Source: Larix sibirica
Taxonomy: Eukaryota; Streptophyta; Pinopsida; Pinales; Pinaceae
Reading direction: 5' to 3'
Assembly: GCA_004151065.3 (NCBI GenBank)
Contig: NWUY0300050352.1
Span: 1-27,023 of the forward strand
DNA length: 27,023 bases
Made by a program: the position numbers and the translations under genes
In this document: positions 12,825 to 19,578 of the stretch, piece after piece
Layout of the letters: each line of letters begins with the position of its first letter
Position numbering within the stretch: the first letter of the stretch is position 1
The notes under the pieces: model-generated
The model's database searches: none
The model's input: the letters and a program-made list of their open reading frames with translations, nothing else
Told to the model about the DNA's origin: nothing

Positions 12825-12896
12825 ATGAGTGTTGAATGTTGGGTTTACCCAAAGTTTAGATTATGAGTGCTGTATATTGGGTTTCCCCATAGTTTA
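12825..12896 (+). repeat. 38-bp imperfect tandem duplication in the LINE 3' UTR
   Basis: Two diverged units, starting ATGAGTG at 12825 and 12863, each containing TTGGGTTT, a C-rich run and AGTTTA. The GGGTTTACCC core of the first unit is self-complementary. It could be part of the 3' structure recognised by the reverse transcriptase, but that is inference. Confidence 0.65.
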
Positions 12897-12939
12897 CATA
12901 TTTAAGAGGCCTATGGGCCATGTAAAATGTGTTTTCTTT

Positions 12940-12991
12940 AATAAAGAAAGTACGATTTTTTTTTCGTGGAAAAAAGCATAGAATAAAAAAA
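12940..12991 (+). terminator. LINE polyadenylation signal and A-rich end
   Basis: AATAAA at 12940-12945 is followed by a T run, GTGGAAAAAAG and AATAAAAAAAG ending near 12991. This fits the 3' end of a plant LINE transcript, with an interrupted A-rich tail instead of a clean poly(A). Confidence 0.6.
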
Positions 12992-13600
12992 GTCCAACTT
13001 TGAAGTTCTTTGTTGATTTTTGAAAAGATTCCTCCATGATAAATCCCTTATGCTATTACCAACCATATGTATACTCCAGTGTTTATTGGCAAATGAATAT
13101 TTACGGAAGTTGAGTTAGTCGATTGGAATACACTTGAACCACTCCAAGGGTATTATGGAAAAAATTATATTGGAATCGCTTCCATCTCTTATTACTCATT
13201 GCGTTTTGAGAATCAAGCGAAATGATTTAACTTCTATATGGTGCAATATCCCAAAAAAGTTTAATGAAATTGTTTGGGAAGACACTTGGTTTAGGGCCTT
13301 ATCTTTGGTCAAATCCATCAATACGTGGAAGCCTCTTCCTTAGGCATTGCTCAAGATAAATTTCTACTCTCTTGAAGTGATACCTAACGGGTAAAGATAA
13401 ATTTAGTACACTATCATGTAAATATGTGTTAGGAGTTTTTTGAAAACATATATTTATATATTTTTCTTCCTCAAAGAAATATAACATATTAATTGCTTCA
13501 AGTAAGGATGATAATACCTTGCAACAAGTGTCTTGTGAATTTTGAATTTGTTCCTTTCCCTTCAATTCTTTGGATGAAGGATGTTGATAATCTTTTGGGG
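12992..13600. other. Right flank of the LINE, no feature
   Basis: AT-rich DNA without recognisable coding or RNA features. The open frame at 13134-13343 has no domain signature. Confidence 0.45.
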
Positions 13601-13760
13601 CGGTGCACATGGTAAGGTGTGGGATTTAGTCCTCATCCACCCATGTTTAAATCCCATGGAAGGTGACTTTGGTGGTATTGTGTGTGGGAAACTTGTACAT
13701 ATGGGGCTCACCATGTGATTCCTAGATTGGGTGTGTGAGTAGTTACACATACATACAAAT
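13601..13760 (+). mobile_element. Possible tRNA-derived SINE head
   Basis: TGGTAAGGTGT at 13610-13620 resembles a polymerase III A box, and TGTTTAAATCCC at 13644-13655 resembles a B box (ideal GTTCRANNCC). Their spacing of about 35 bp fits a tRNA-derived promoter. The downstream body to about 13760 is unclear and no tail or target duplication was identified. Confidence 0.3.
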
Positions 13761-13827
13761 AACGACTTGTTGATATAACAATTAGTAACCCAAGGGACTT
13801 AGTGCGATTAATTGACCTCCATAACAT

Positions 13828-14010
13828 ATTTTTTAAGATGTGAATTCTCACCCCACCCTCTAATCCGCAAGTGAGCGTGAGATATCCCTCATTTCTCATG
13901 AAGAGCCTCGATCAACGATTGACTCATAAAGAACGAACATATCATAAGCATGATTTGAATCTGGGTAGGGAGGATAACAATTCATCCTCTCAACCACTCG
14001 ACCTAGACTT
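13828..14010 (-). mobile_element. tRNA-derived SINE, minus strand
   Basis: On the minus strand CGAGTGGTTGAGAGG (plus 13986-14000) is a good A box of the Leu/Ser tRNA kind, and AGATTCAAATCA (plus 13951-13962) is a B box. Spacing is about 40 bp, as in tRNA genes. The body runs down to an A-rich tail at plus 13828-13836, giving about 180 bp, a normal plant SINE length. TCAATTAA occurs just outside both ends (around 14015 and 13808) and could be a target-site duplication, though it is not tight against the tail. No acceptor stem is evident, so it is not a live tRNA gene. Confidence 0.45.
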
Positions 14011-14313
14011 AATTGATATTTGATCTCGAGACCTACATGGACTTTCCAATAATAACATCTATCTATTGAACTAACTTTTAGTATTATCATCACTAAAATG
14101 AACCAATAAACATATTTTGCATTCTTGAGTCAACAACATTTAACTTAACAAGTATTATTATCTCCACCAAAATTAACCCAATGAACGTCCTCTTCACCCT
14201 TAACTCAAACAACATTTATCTTCCTCTCCATAGAAACAACCATTCCCTTTTTTTCCCATAAATTAATATATTCTTTAATGTTTGAGTAACAATGTTTAAA
14301 GTAACTTAACCTA

Positions 14314-14381
14314 ATATGAGTTTGGTAAACATTAAAGCTCTTCCCAAATATGAGTTTGGTAAACATTAAAGCTCTTGCCAA
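14314..14381. repeat. 34-bp tandem duplication
   Basis: Two units, 14314-14347 and 14348-14381, each ATATGAGTTTGGTAAACATT followed by AAAGCTCTT and CCAA. They differ at about one position. Confidence 0.9.
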
Positions 14382-14654
14382 ATTTAAACAATATTTTTCC
14401 AGTTCTAGCTTGGAATAAAATGGAATTTTATAAGAGATATTCAAATCACTTTATTTTTAATGAAGGTAATTTTTATTGCTACACAATTTTATTATTATTT
14501 ATTTTTATAAAATTATTAGAATTTTGTTTATTTTAAAATAAATCAAAATTTTAAATAAATTTCAATGATAAAATTTTCATTAATAAAATAAAACTTCCAA
14601 CTTTTTACAAAAATTCATCTCAAACTGTTACTTATCTTACACCAAAATAATAAA
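14382..14654. other. Extremely AT-rich spacer
   Basis: Runs of A and T with many partly self-complementary ATTTTAAAAT-type stretches lie upstream of the snoRNA promoter. It could act as a matrix-attachment or nucleosome-poor region, but the sequence alone cannot show that. No genes seen. Confidence 0.4.
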
Positions 14655-14785
14655 TATGGTGTTTGTAATATATCGAAGAGTAGCTAAAATAATTAATAAA
14701 TAACTATGGAGTTTGTAATATATTGAGGAGTAACTAAAATAATAATTATGGAGTTTGTAAATATATCGAGGAGTAACTAAATTAT
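14655..14785. repeat. Three-copy tandem repeat upstream of the snoRNA promoter
   Basis: Units begin at 14655, 14705 and 14747 (periods 50 and 42). Each has TATGGWGTTTGTAA, ATATATYGARGAGTA and CTAAA blocks. The array ends about 35 bp before the telobox. Confidence 0.8.
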
Positions 14786-14819
14786 TATGAAATCGAGAAA
14801 CCTTAATACTAGTGAGAAG

Positions 14820-14874
14820 AAACCCTAACCCTAAGTCCAGGGATTCCAAGTTGCTAAACGTATAACTATATATT
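14820..14874 (+). promoter_or_regulatory. Telobox and TATA promoter of the snoRNA cluster
   Basis: AAACCCTAACCCTAA at 14820-14834 contains a double telobox, an element common in promoters of plant snoRNA, ribosomal-protein and translation genes. TATATATT at 14867-14874 lies at TATA-box distance from a start near 14900. The first snoRNA begins at 15010, about 110 bp downstream of that start. CTGGTGAGTACTTAC near 14948 looks like a plant 5' splice site, so the snoRNAs may be intronic instead of a simple polycistron. No ACG/site II (TGGGCC) element was seen nearby. Confidence 0.55.
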
Positions 14875-15009
14875 GGCAGCGTGTTTCAATTTAGTCATGT
14901 TGTACTGAATATTGCTCTTATCGTTTGTGTGGAGCTTCTGTTTCAGCTGGTGAGTACTTACTTTCCCAGTAAAATGTAAATGGTTTTTCTGTTGCTGCAA
15001 TGTGTTTAC

Positions 15010-15091
15010 AGTGCAGATGATGCACAATTATCTTCACTTTGAACTGAAGGGACGACCCTAAAAAATGAAGACACTTTCAATCTGATGCACT
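15010..15091 (+). ncRNA. Box C/D snoRNA 'snoR-A' (25S rRNA guide, U36/snR47-like)
   Basis: All parts of a C/D snoRNA are present in 82 nt. The terminal stem AGTGCA (15010-15015) pairs perfectly with TGCACT (15086-15091). Box C is ATGATGC (15017-15023, one base off RUGAUGA), box D' CTGA (15044-15047), box C' ATGAAGA (15065-15071) and box D CTGA (15082-15085). The sequence before D', TCTTCACTTTGA, is complementary to TCAAAGTGAAGA, a 25S rRNA segment upstream of the conserved GCGGGTAAACGGCGGG stretch, recalled from memory. The D'+5 rule selects the second A of UCAAAG for 2'-O-methylation. I associate that site with the yeast snR47 / vertebrate U36 family. The guide before box D is short and I know no target for it. 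Confidence 0.75.
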
Positions 15092-15355
15092 TTTTCTTTC
15101 CCTTTTAGCGCACAGATTTATTTATTTTATTCTTGGAATTTTAAAGTATTTTGTATGTCGACCATATAGCTTTAATGCCGTCCAAGTACTCTGTGATATG
15201 CATTTGATAGTGGATTTTGATAGCTTATTCCAAATTGGAAATCGAGAAATATTGGGGATTTCAGGTGGAGCCGGTTTTAAGTTACTTATTATTTCCTACA
15301 CAAAAGAATTGGTTTCGCGTGTAATCGGTATTTGGGTGTTTTAATCTCTTATCCT

Positions 15356-15439
15356 GGGTGTAAATGATGACGGTTAATAAACCCAGCTCTGGCTTATGCT
15401 TACGGCAGATGAGCCTAACATCTTTTTACTGATGCACCC
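15356..15439 (+). ncRNA. Box C/D snoRNA 'snoR-B', copy 1 (25S rRNA guide)
   Basis: This is an 84-nt C/D snoRNA. The terminal stem GGGTGTA (15356-15362) pairs with TGCACCC (15433-15439) with one G-U. Box C is a perfect ATGATGA (15364-15370), D' is CTGG (15389-15392), C' is degenerate around ATGAGCC (15409-15415) and box D is CTGA (15429-15432). The guide before D', TAAACCCAGCTC, is complementary over 12 nt to GAGCTGGGTTTA in 25S rRNA (the conserved GAACGTGAGCTGGGTTTAG stretch, from memory). The +5 rule targets the first G of the GGG in AGCUGGG. I associate this region with yeast snR48 (Gm2791/Gm2793) and vertebrate SNORD1/R38. Upstream of box D, CATCTTTTTA has no target I recognise. Confidence 0.85.
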
Positions 15440-15458
15440 TTGCATGCAAGTTATTTTG

Positions 15459-15505
15459 TTAGGGTTTATTCTTAGGGTTTTCGTATTCCTTATTGTCTAG
15501 GGTTT
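15459..15505. promoter_or_regulatory. Inverted teloboxes between snoRNA copies
   Basis: TTAGGGTTT at 15459-15467 and 15472-15480, plus TAGGGTTT at 15498-15505, are teloboxes in reverse orientation. They repeat in copy 2 at 16121-16129 and 16134-16142. They could serve a bidirectional or internal promoter for the downstream snoR-B copy, but this is inference. Confidence 0.4.
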
Positions 15506-15642
15506 GTACATGTGTCTAATGTTGGCTTTCAGTTTTGCTCAAATGGCAGTTGTTGGACTCCTTTTGCTATTGGATTTTTGGTTTGGTAATTTTATCTAGG
15601 TATTTTGTCCGATGATTTCTGTGTAAAAGTATTTAGGTATTG

Positions 15643-15681
15643 CGACCCTAAAAAATGAAGACACTTTCAATCTGATGCACT
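15643..15681 (+). pseudogene. Truncated snoR-A copy (3' half only)
   Basis: The duplication breakpoint falls between D' and C' of snoR-A. The second copy keeps C', the short D guide, box D (CTGA at 15672) and the TGCACT stem half (15676-15681), but has no box C and no 5' stem. It cannot form the kink-turn needed for snoRNP assembly. Confidence 0.8.
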
Positions 15682-15970
15682 CTTTCTTTCCCTTTTAGCG
15701 CACAGATTTATTTATTTTATTTTGGAATTTTAAAGTATTTTGTATGGACCATATCGCTTTAATTCCGTCACAAGTACTCTGTGATATGCATTTTATAGCG
15801 GATTTTGATAGCTTATCTCAACATTAAGGGTGGGATGATTATTCCAAACTGGAAATCGAGAAATATTGGGGTTTTCAGGTGGAGCCTTGTTTTAAATTAC
15901 TTATTATTTCCTACACAAAAGAATTGGTTTTGCGTGTAATCGGTATTTGGGCATCTTAATCTCTTCTCCT

Positions 15971-16054
15971 GGGTGTAAATGATGACGGTTAATAAACCCA
16001 GCTCTGGCTTATGCTTACGGCAGATGAGCCTAGCATCTTTTTACTGATGCACCC
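15971..16054 (+). ncRNA. Box C/D snoRNA 'snoR-B', copy 2 (25S rRNA guide)
   Basis: This second complete copy has the same 84-nt length as copy 1. Stem GGGTGTA (15971-15977) pairs with TGCACCC (16048-16054), box C ATGATGA is at 15979-15985 and box D CTGA at 16044-16047. The D' guide TAAACCCAGCTC is unchanged. The only visible difference inside the RNA is A to G before box D (CCTAACATC to CCTAGCATC). Flanking spacer has diverged more than the RNA, which suggests selection kept both copies. A partial duplication of its 3' half follows directly. Confidence 0.85.
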
Positions 16055-16119
16055 TTGTATGCAAGTTATCTTGAGCCTAGCATCCTTTTACTGATGCACC
16101 CTTGTATGCGAGTTATCTT
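16026..16119 (+). repeat. 47-bp duplication of the snoR-B 3' half
   Basis: Units 16026-16072 and 16073-16119 both run from GAGCCTAGCATC through box D CTGA and the stem half TGCACCC to GTTATCTT. The second unit has box D at about 16091-16094 and an extra stem half but no box C of its own. Confidence 0.88.
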
Positions 16120-16302
16120 GTTAGGGTTTATTCTTAGGGTTTTCGTATTCCTTATTGTCTAGGGTTTGTACTTTTGTCCAATGTTGGCTTTCAGTTTTGT
16201 TCAAATAGGCAGTTGGACTCCTTTTGCTAGTGGATTTTTGGTTTGGTAATTTTATTTAGGTATTTTGTGCGATGATTTCTGTGTAAAAGTATTTAGGTAT
16301 TG

Positions 16303-16609
16303 CCTAATTTTCCCATCTAAATCACTTTGCGTATTGGTCTAGAATTTCCTTTATTGTGTATTTTAGCAGATTTCATTTTAGATTGTGAATGATTAGGAAG
16401 AGCTAGATGCAATGACTATCCCTATAAAAATTCAAGCTCAACAGTCATATGGAAATTCAAGCTCAACAGTCATATGGAGGTATTAAACACCTCCTTTGGT
16501 GAGAAATTTCTTCAATTACTGAGCATTACAGTTCTGCCGTTTTTATTTTTTAAGTTCTTCTAATCTGCAAGACAGCTTCTTGGCTGAGGTTGACTCTTAT
16601 CACTTCGGG
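16303..16609 (+). other. Non-coding tail of the snoRNA locus
   Basis: T-rich sequence resembling plant intron or spacer. It includes a 25-bp tandem duplication, 16428-16452 and 16453-16477 (AAATTCAAGCTCAACAGTCA followed by TATGG). AATGATTA near 16388 is a weak box-C-like match without a compatible stem or D box, so no third snoRNA is called. Confidence 0.5.
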
Positions 16610-17080
16610 CACTAAATTTTATACCTTGCTATAAAAAATCCAGTTCACTCGGCCTCATTGAATTTGTGATTTGGTGGTCCTTTATAACTGGTACATCTGC
16701 CTGTGTTTTCTTTTTATCTGATTACGATTTATTTGGTGGTTTGTTTTATTTGATTTTGCTATTTCGTTCTCCTATGGCTTCGGGCAATTGTTAGCACTCA
16801 TCTGCAATGACTATGTGAATTGTTGGTTATTTCCATTTGTATTTCTTTATTTTTTTCCATGGTTTTGTATTTCTTTATTAATATCTGCAAGACTATATTT
16901 TTAATGGCAATTGTTAGCACTCATCTGCAATGACTTTCTGAATTGTTGGTTATTTCCATTTGTATTTCTTTATTAATATCTGTCTCACTAAATTTTAAAT
17001 TTTGCTATAAAAATTTTTAGTTACACTCGGCCGCGATGAATCCGTGATTTGGTGGTCCTTAATATTTGGGTGCATCTAAC
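16610..17080 (+). repeat. Diverged direct duplications in non-coding DNA
   Basis: Two overlapping pairs: 16610-16700 matches 16986-17080 (CACTAAATTTTA ... GTGATTTGGTGGTCCTT), and 16783-16853 matches 16906-16976 (GGCAATTGTTAGCACTCATC and on). The copies differ by substitutions and small indels. The first pair supplies an uninterrupted paralogue for the element inserted at 17081. Confidence 0.75.
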
Positions 17081-17490
17081 CTTAGTCACCGCATTCGGCG
17101 AATTTTAAAATTCGCTAAACTTCAACCAAATTCGAGCGAACTTCAAGGCGATGAATTTAATTGAATTTTAAAATTCGCCAAACTTCAACCAAATTCGAAC
17201 GAACTTTAAGGCGATGAATTTAATCGAATTTATTTAATAAAAAATTGAAAGGTAAACAAAGTACAAAAAATGTAACCCAAACTTCCAAATTTTTAACAAG
17301 ATACCATCCTTTTCTTTTGAAATTTAATTATATATAATTATATATGTTAATGTTTCGTATGTAATTTTCATTTTACATAATGTTTAATAAGTGCCTATAT
17401 ATATATTTTGAAATGTATAGCTCCTAGAACTTAATGTTGAATTTAATTACCAAATTTGTTTTCATTGACGAACTTGAACCAGGTCACTTA
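17081..17490. mobile_element. 410-bp MITE-like element with 9-bp TSD (Mutator-like)
   Basis: GCATCTAAC occurs directly before (17072-17080) and directly after (17491-17499) this block, a 9-bp target duplication as made by Mutator-like elements. The ends are imperfectly inverted: TTAGTCACC at the left against TAAGTGACC read inward from the right, with partial agreement for several more bases. There is no coding capacity. The paralogous duplicate near 16690 reads GTACATCTGCCTGTG straight through, as expected for an empty site. The left part holds a 63-bp tandem repeat. The short degraded termini make the superfamily call provisional. Confidence 0.65.
17100..17238. repeat. 63-bp tandem repeat with 14-bp palindromes inside the MITE
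   Basis: Units start at 17100 and 17163, with a partial third at 17226 (period 63). Each full unit begins with the perfect palindrome GAATTTTAAAATTC, followed by TCAACCAAATTCGA and AAGGCGATGAATTTAAT. Confidence 0.9.
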
Positions 17491-17499
17491 GCATCTAAC

Positions 17500-17949
17500 G
17501 CCCTTTTTTCTTGTTTTATGCTCTTGATGTGCATTTTGAATTGTTGGTCCTTAATCACCTGATGCCTTCAGTTTGTTTGCATATTTTGTTTTGCTATTAG
17601 AATTTAGGCTTTTTAACACTTGATATTTGCAAGTAGTGCACTTTGTTAGGGTCTTTAAGTGGCCCCGTACAATTTACTATCTTGCAAAATGAAAATTCCA
17701 ATCTGTTTTGACATATCCTTATCAATATTAATGATACGGATATTTGATGGATTGGTTACAAATTCTAATAATCACTATTATTAGATCATTTTAATATTTG
17801 AAAGCAACCTACTACACCAAATCAAATGGAGACAGCATCGTTCCTAATCGGTCACAAATAGGGATACACCATTGCTTTTAATGTCAGACACGAATAGAAA
17901 AATAACTTTTCTCCTTAGTGATCTAGTTTAAAATTTGAAAGTAACCAAC
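17500..17949. other. Non-coding sequence, diverged 130-bp direct repeats
   Basis: TTTGAAAGYAACC and GAGAYA...CACC blocks occur around 17798-17870 and again around 17934-17990, suggesting an old direct duplication. No gene is supported. Confidence 0.4.
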
Positions 17950-18009
17950 AACAAACGGAGATACACCATTTGCTCCTAAAGTCACTCACATTGCACCTAG
18001 AATCAGGAA

Positions 18010-18089
18010 CATAATTGGGAAACATTTCTACTCCCAAAAACATAACATTGAACCGACATAATTGGGAAACATTTCTACTCCCAAAAACA
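18010..18089. repeat. 47-bp tandem duplication
   Basis: CATAATTGGGAAACATTTCT followed by ACTCCCAAAAACA starts at 18010 and again at 18057. Confidence 0.88.
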
Positions 18090-18093
18090 CAAG

Positions 18094-18432
18094 AATGCAA
18101 TTTGGTGCCTTGAGTTTGACCTCCAGTCTAGTTTCCCTAATGGACTTCACCAATTCTTGATATATTTGTCTGTGATTCCCTGCCATAACTCAGGAATGCA
18201 ATTTGGTGCCTTGAGCTTGACCTCCAGTTGAATGCAATTTGGTGCCTTGAGCTTGACCTCCAGTCTAGTTTCCCTAATGGACTTCACCAACTCTTGATAT
18301 AGTTGTATGTGATTCCCTGCCATAACTCAACAATGCAATTTGGTGCCTTGAGCTTGACCTCCAGTCTAGTTTTCCTAATGGACTTCACCAACTCTTGATA
18401 TTGTTGTCTGTGATTCCCTGTCATAACTCAAT
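18094..18432. repeat. 101-bp tandem repeat derived from a coding fragment
   Basis: AATGCAATTTGGTGCCTTGA starts at 18094, 18195, 18231 and 18332. Full units are 101 bp; the 36-bp spacing between 18195 and 18231 marks a truncated unit. Read on the minus strand each full unit encodes MAGNHRQLYQELVKSIRE and the residues after it. Because 101 is not a multiple of three, the array cannot be read as one protein. Confidence 0.92.
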
Positions 18433-18952
18433 ACTTTAGTTGGTACAGCAAGTTAACATTTTAGAACAGCTTGCCAGTAACACTATATAAATTGTGCTTT
18501 AATGAATGATGCAAAGATATATTCACTTCATGCAATTAGGAAAAATTTTCATGGTGTTTTCAAACCTTTTGAATAAAGGCTACATGAGTTATCCTCAAGT
18601 TACTTCACTACAAAATGTTTTCAGTTTGCAAATTTCAATGCATTTAATTGCTAAAGCTTCTCCCCTTGCAAGCATGCCAACGGTTACAACAAGATAACAT
18701 CTTACCACAGCCAGACAGCATCTTACCACAGCCAGACAGCATCTTACCACAGCCAGACAGTAACACTATCCAAATTGCTCTTAAATCCATGATGCAAATT
18801 TTTTTTTTTCTAGAAAAAAATCAAGCAGTAATTTTATTTCATCTTGCCAGTACAAAATTACATTTAGGTCTTCATCATTCTTTGAAAGTGTAGTTGCTGT
18901 TAAGCAAAACTTAAAACAATGTCATCGACATCTGAATTCCAACAGCTTTTCA
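18433..18952. other. Non-coding spacer with a 280-bp diverged duplication
   Basis: CAGTAACACTAT followed by a similar 30-bp stretch ending GATGCAAA occurs near 18474 and near 18757. A 21-bp unit (CATCTTACCACAGCCAGACAG without its last base) repeats three times at 18698, 18719 and 18740. The plus-strand frames here show a heptapeptide repeat only because of that array and are not called as genes. Confidence 0.6.
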
Positions 18953-19173
18953 GCTTCTGACAAAACCATAACTGGTTAACCTAGCAGTTTTGCCAGTTAT
19001 GGCATCAACAATGCTCTTGAAAGGAATAGTAGGATTGCTTTGGAGTTGTTCAAGGCTAGTTTTGTAATCAATATAACAATCTTTTGGGATTTTATATTTA
19101 CGTCAACACGTGCAGTTTTTTTTTGTGCAATTTATTCTCGCAGGGTTTGGTATTGGAGCTGGCCAGCCATTCA

Positions 19174-19273
19174 AATTGATAATAAGAAACATTTTACTTC
19201 GAAAGTTGTGCCCACTAATGAGCAATTGATAATAATGCACATTTCACTTTGAAAGTTGTGCCATTGACGAGCA
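19174..19273. repeat. 50-bp imperfect tandem duplication
   Basis: AATTGATAATAA starts at 19174 and 19224; each unit continues to GAAAGTTGTGCC and GAGC. It lies within the minus-strand pseudogene and duplicates a former coding piece (GTTFKVKC / GTTFEVKC in reverse reading). Confidence 0.85.
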
Positions 19274-19578
19274 TCTCTTGGACACCATCCACCAGACCTT
19301 TCTTATGCTACCTGGATTGTGAGATGCAGAAAAGGTTATTCTGCCGGAGGGTTGCTTTTCTTTGTGGCAGCTGGGTAGCTCCTTCTCTACAAAGACTTGA
19401 TCTTGATGCGTGACAACATAATTGACTAGCTGTTTTAGGTAACTGTGAATGTTTATCTTGATGTCTTCACATCGTTTTTGTTTTTCTGTTCCAATTTTTT
19501 CAGAAATGCTGCCAATTTCTGCAGTAGAGCCATTGTATGTTCTTCAAATTTGGCAACGTCTTTCCAAATCTTTTGTTT

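Larger units (their letters stand above)
6614..12991 (+). mobile_element. Degenerate plant L1-type LINE with RNase H
   Basis: This is a non-LTR retrotransposon on the plus strand, close to full length. Order: 5' region with tandem repeats, ORF1 (DUF4283 plus zinc knuckle), a gap of about 8 bp, ORF2 (endonuclease, reverse transcriptase, zf-RVT, RNase H), a 3' UTR, AATAAA at 12940 and A-rich sequence to about 12991. This is the domain order of plant L1-clade elements that acquired an archaeal-like RNase H. Both ORFs are broken by many stops and frameshifts, so the copy is dead. Boundaries are approximate because no target-site duplication was found; the 5' limit could lie anywhere from about 6610 to 6720. 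Confidence 0.93.
15053..15642 (+). repeat. Tandem duplication of the snoRNA locus, copy 1
   Basis: A 590-bp unit starting CGACCCTAAAAAATG inside snoR-A, between its D' and C' boxes, and ending AAAGTATTTAGGTATTG. It contains the 3' half of snoR-A, spacer, all of snoR-B and a TAGGGTTT-rich tail. The unit begins again at 15643. Confidence 0.92.
15643..16302 (+). repeat. Tandem duplication of the snoRNA locus, copy 2
   Basis: The second unit is 660 bp against 590 in copy 1. The extra length comes from a 47-bp duplication inside it and an insertion near 15815-15840 (CTCAACATTAAGGGTGGGAT region). It ends with the same AAAGTATTTAGGTATTG before unique sequence. Substitutions, for example AACATC to AGCATC before box D of snoR-B, show the duplication is not very recent. 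Confidence 0.92.
17950..19578 (-). pseudogene. Minus-strand remnants of an unidentified protein gene
   Basis: Several minus-strand stretches read like real protein but are broken. From the 5' end: 19456-19578 (41 codons, has KIWKDVAKFEEH and a charged coiled-coil-like run ending KLEQKNKNDV); 19247-19543 (99 codons open, no usable ATG, has YLKQLVNYVVTHQDQVFVEK and QPSGRITFSASHNPG); a short piece near 19218-19303 (GLVDGVQEMLVNG); 18953-19102 (50 codons, KIPKDCYIDYKTSLEQLQ then FKSIVDAITGKTARLTSYGF); and the amplified segment at 17950-18430 (MAGNHRQLYQELVKSIRE and LEVKLKAPNC). The first two overlap and are probably one reading joined through a frameshift near 19470. I do not recognise the family. 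The amino-acid composition and low stop density argue for a former gene; exon limits are unknown. Confidence 0.5.

Noticed and set aside
6560-13020. Target-site duplication around the LINE
   Set aside because: No matching direct repeat was found between the left flank (6540-6720) and the sequence after the A-rich end (12960-13020).
16380-16530. Third snoRNA in the cluster
   Set aside because: ATGATTA near 16388 and CTGA near 16519 are too far apart and have no pairing ends.
18648-18893. Plus-strand open frame with a repeated ILPQPDS peptide
   Set aside because: The repeat is a 21-bp DNA tandem array readable in several frames on both strands; no domain or start context supports a gene.
19300-19340. 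SASHNP on the minus strand, like the phosphohexomutase active-site signature
   Set aside because: Nothing on either side resembles a phosphoglucomutase or phosphomannomutase, and a six-residue match alone is not evidence.
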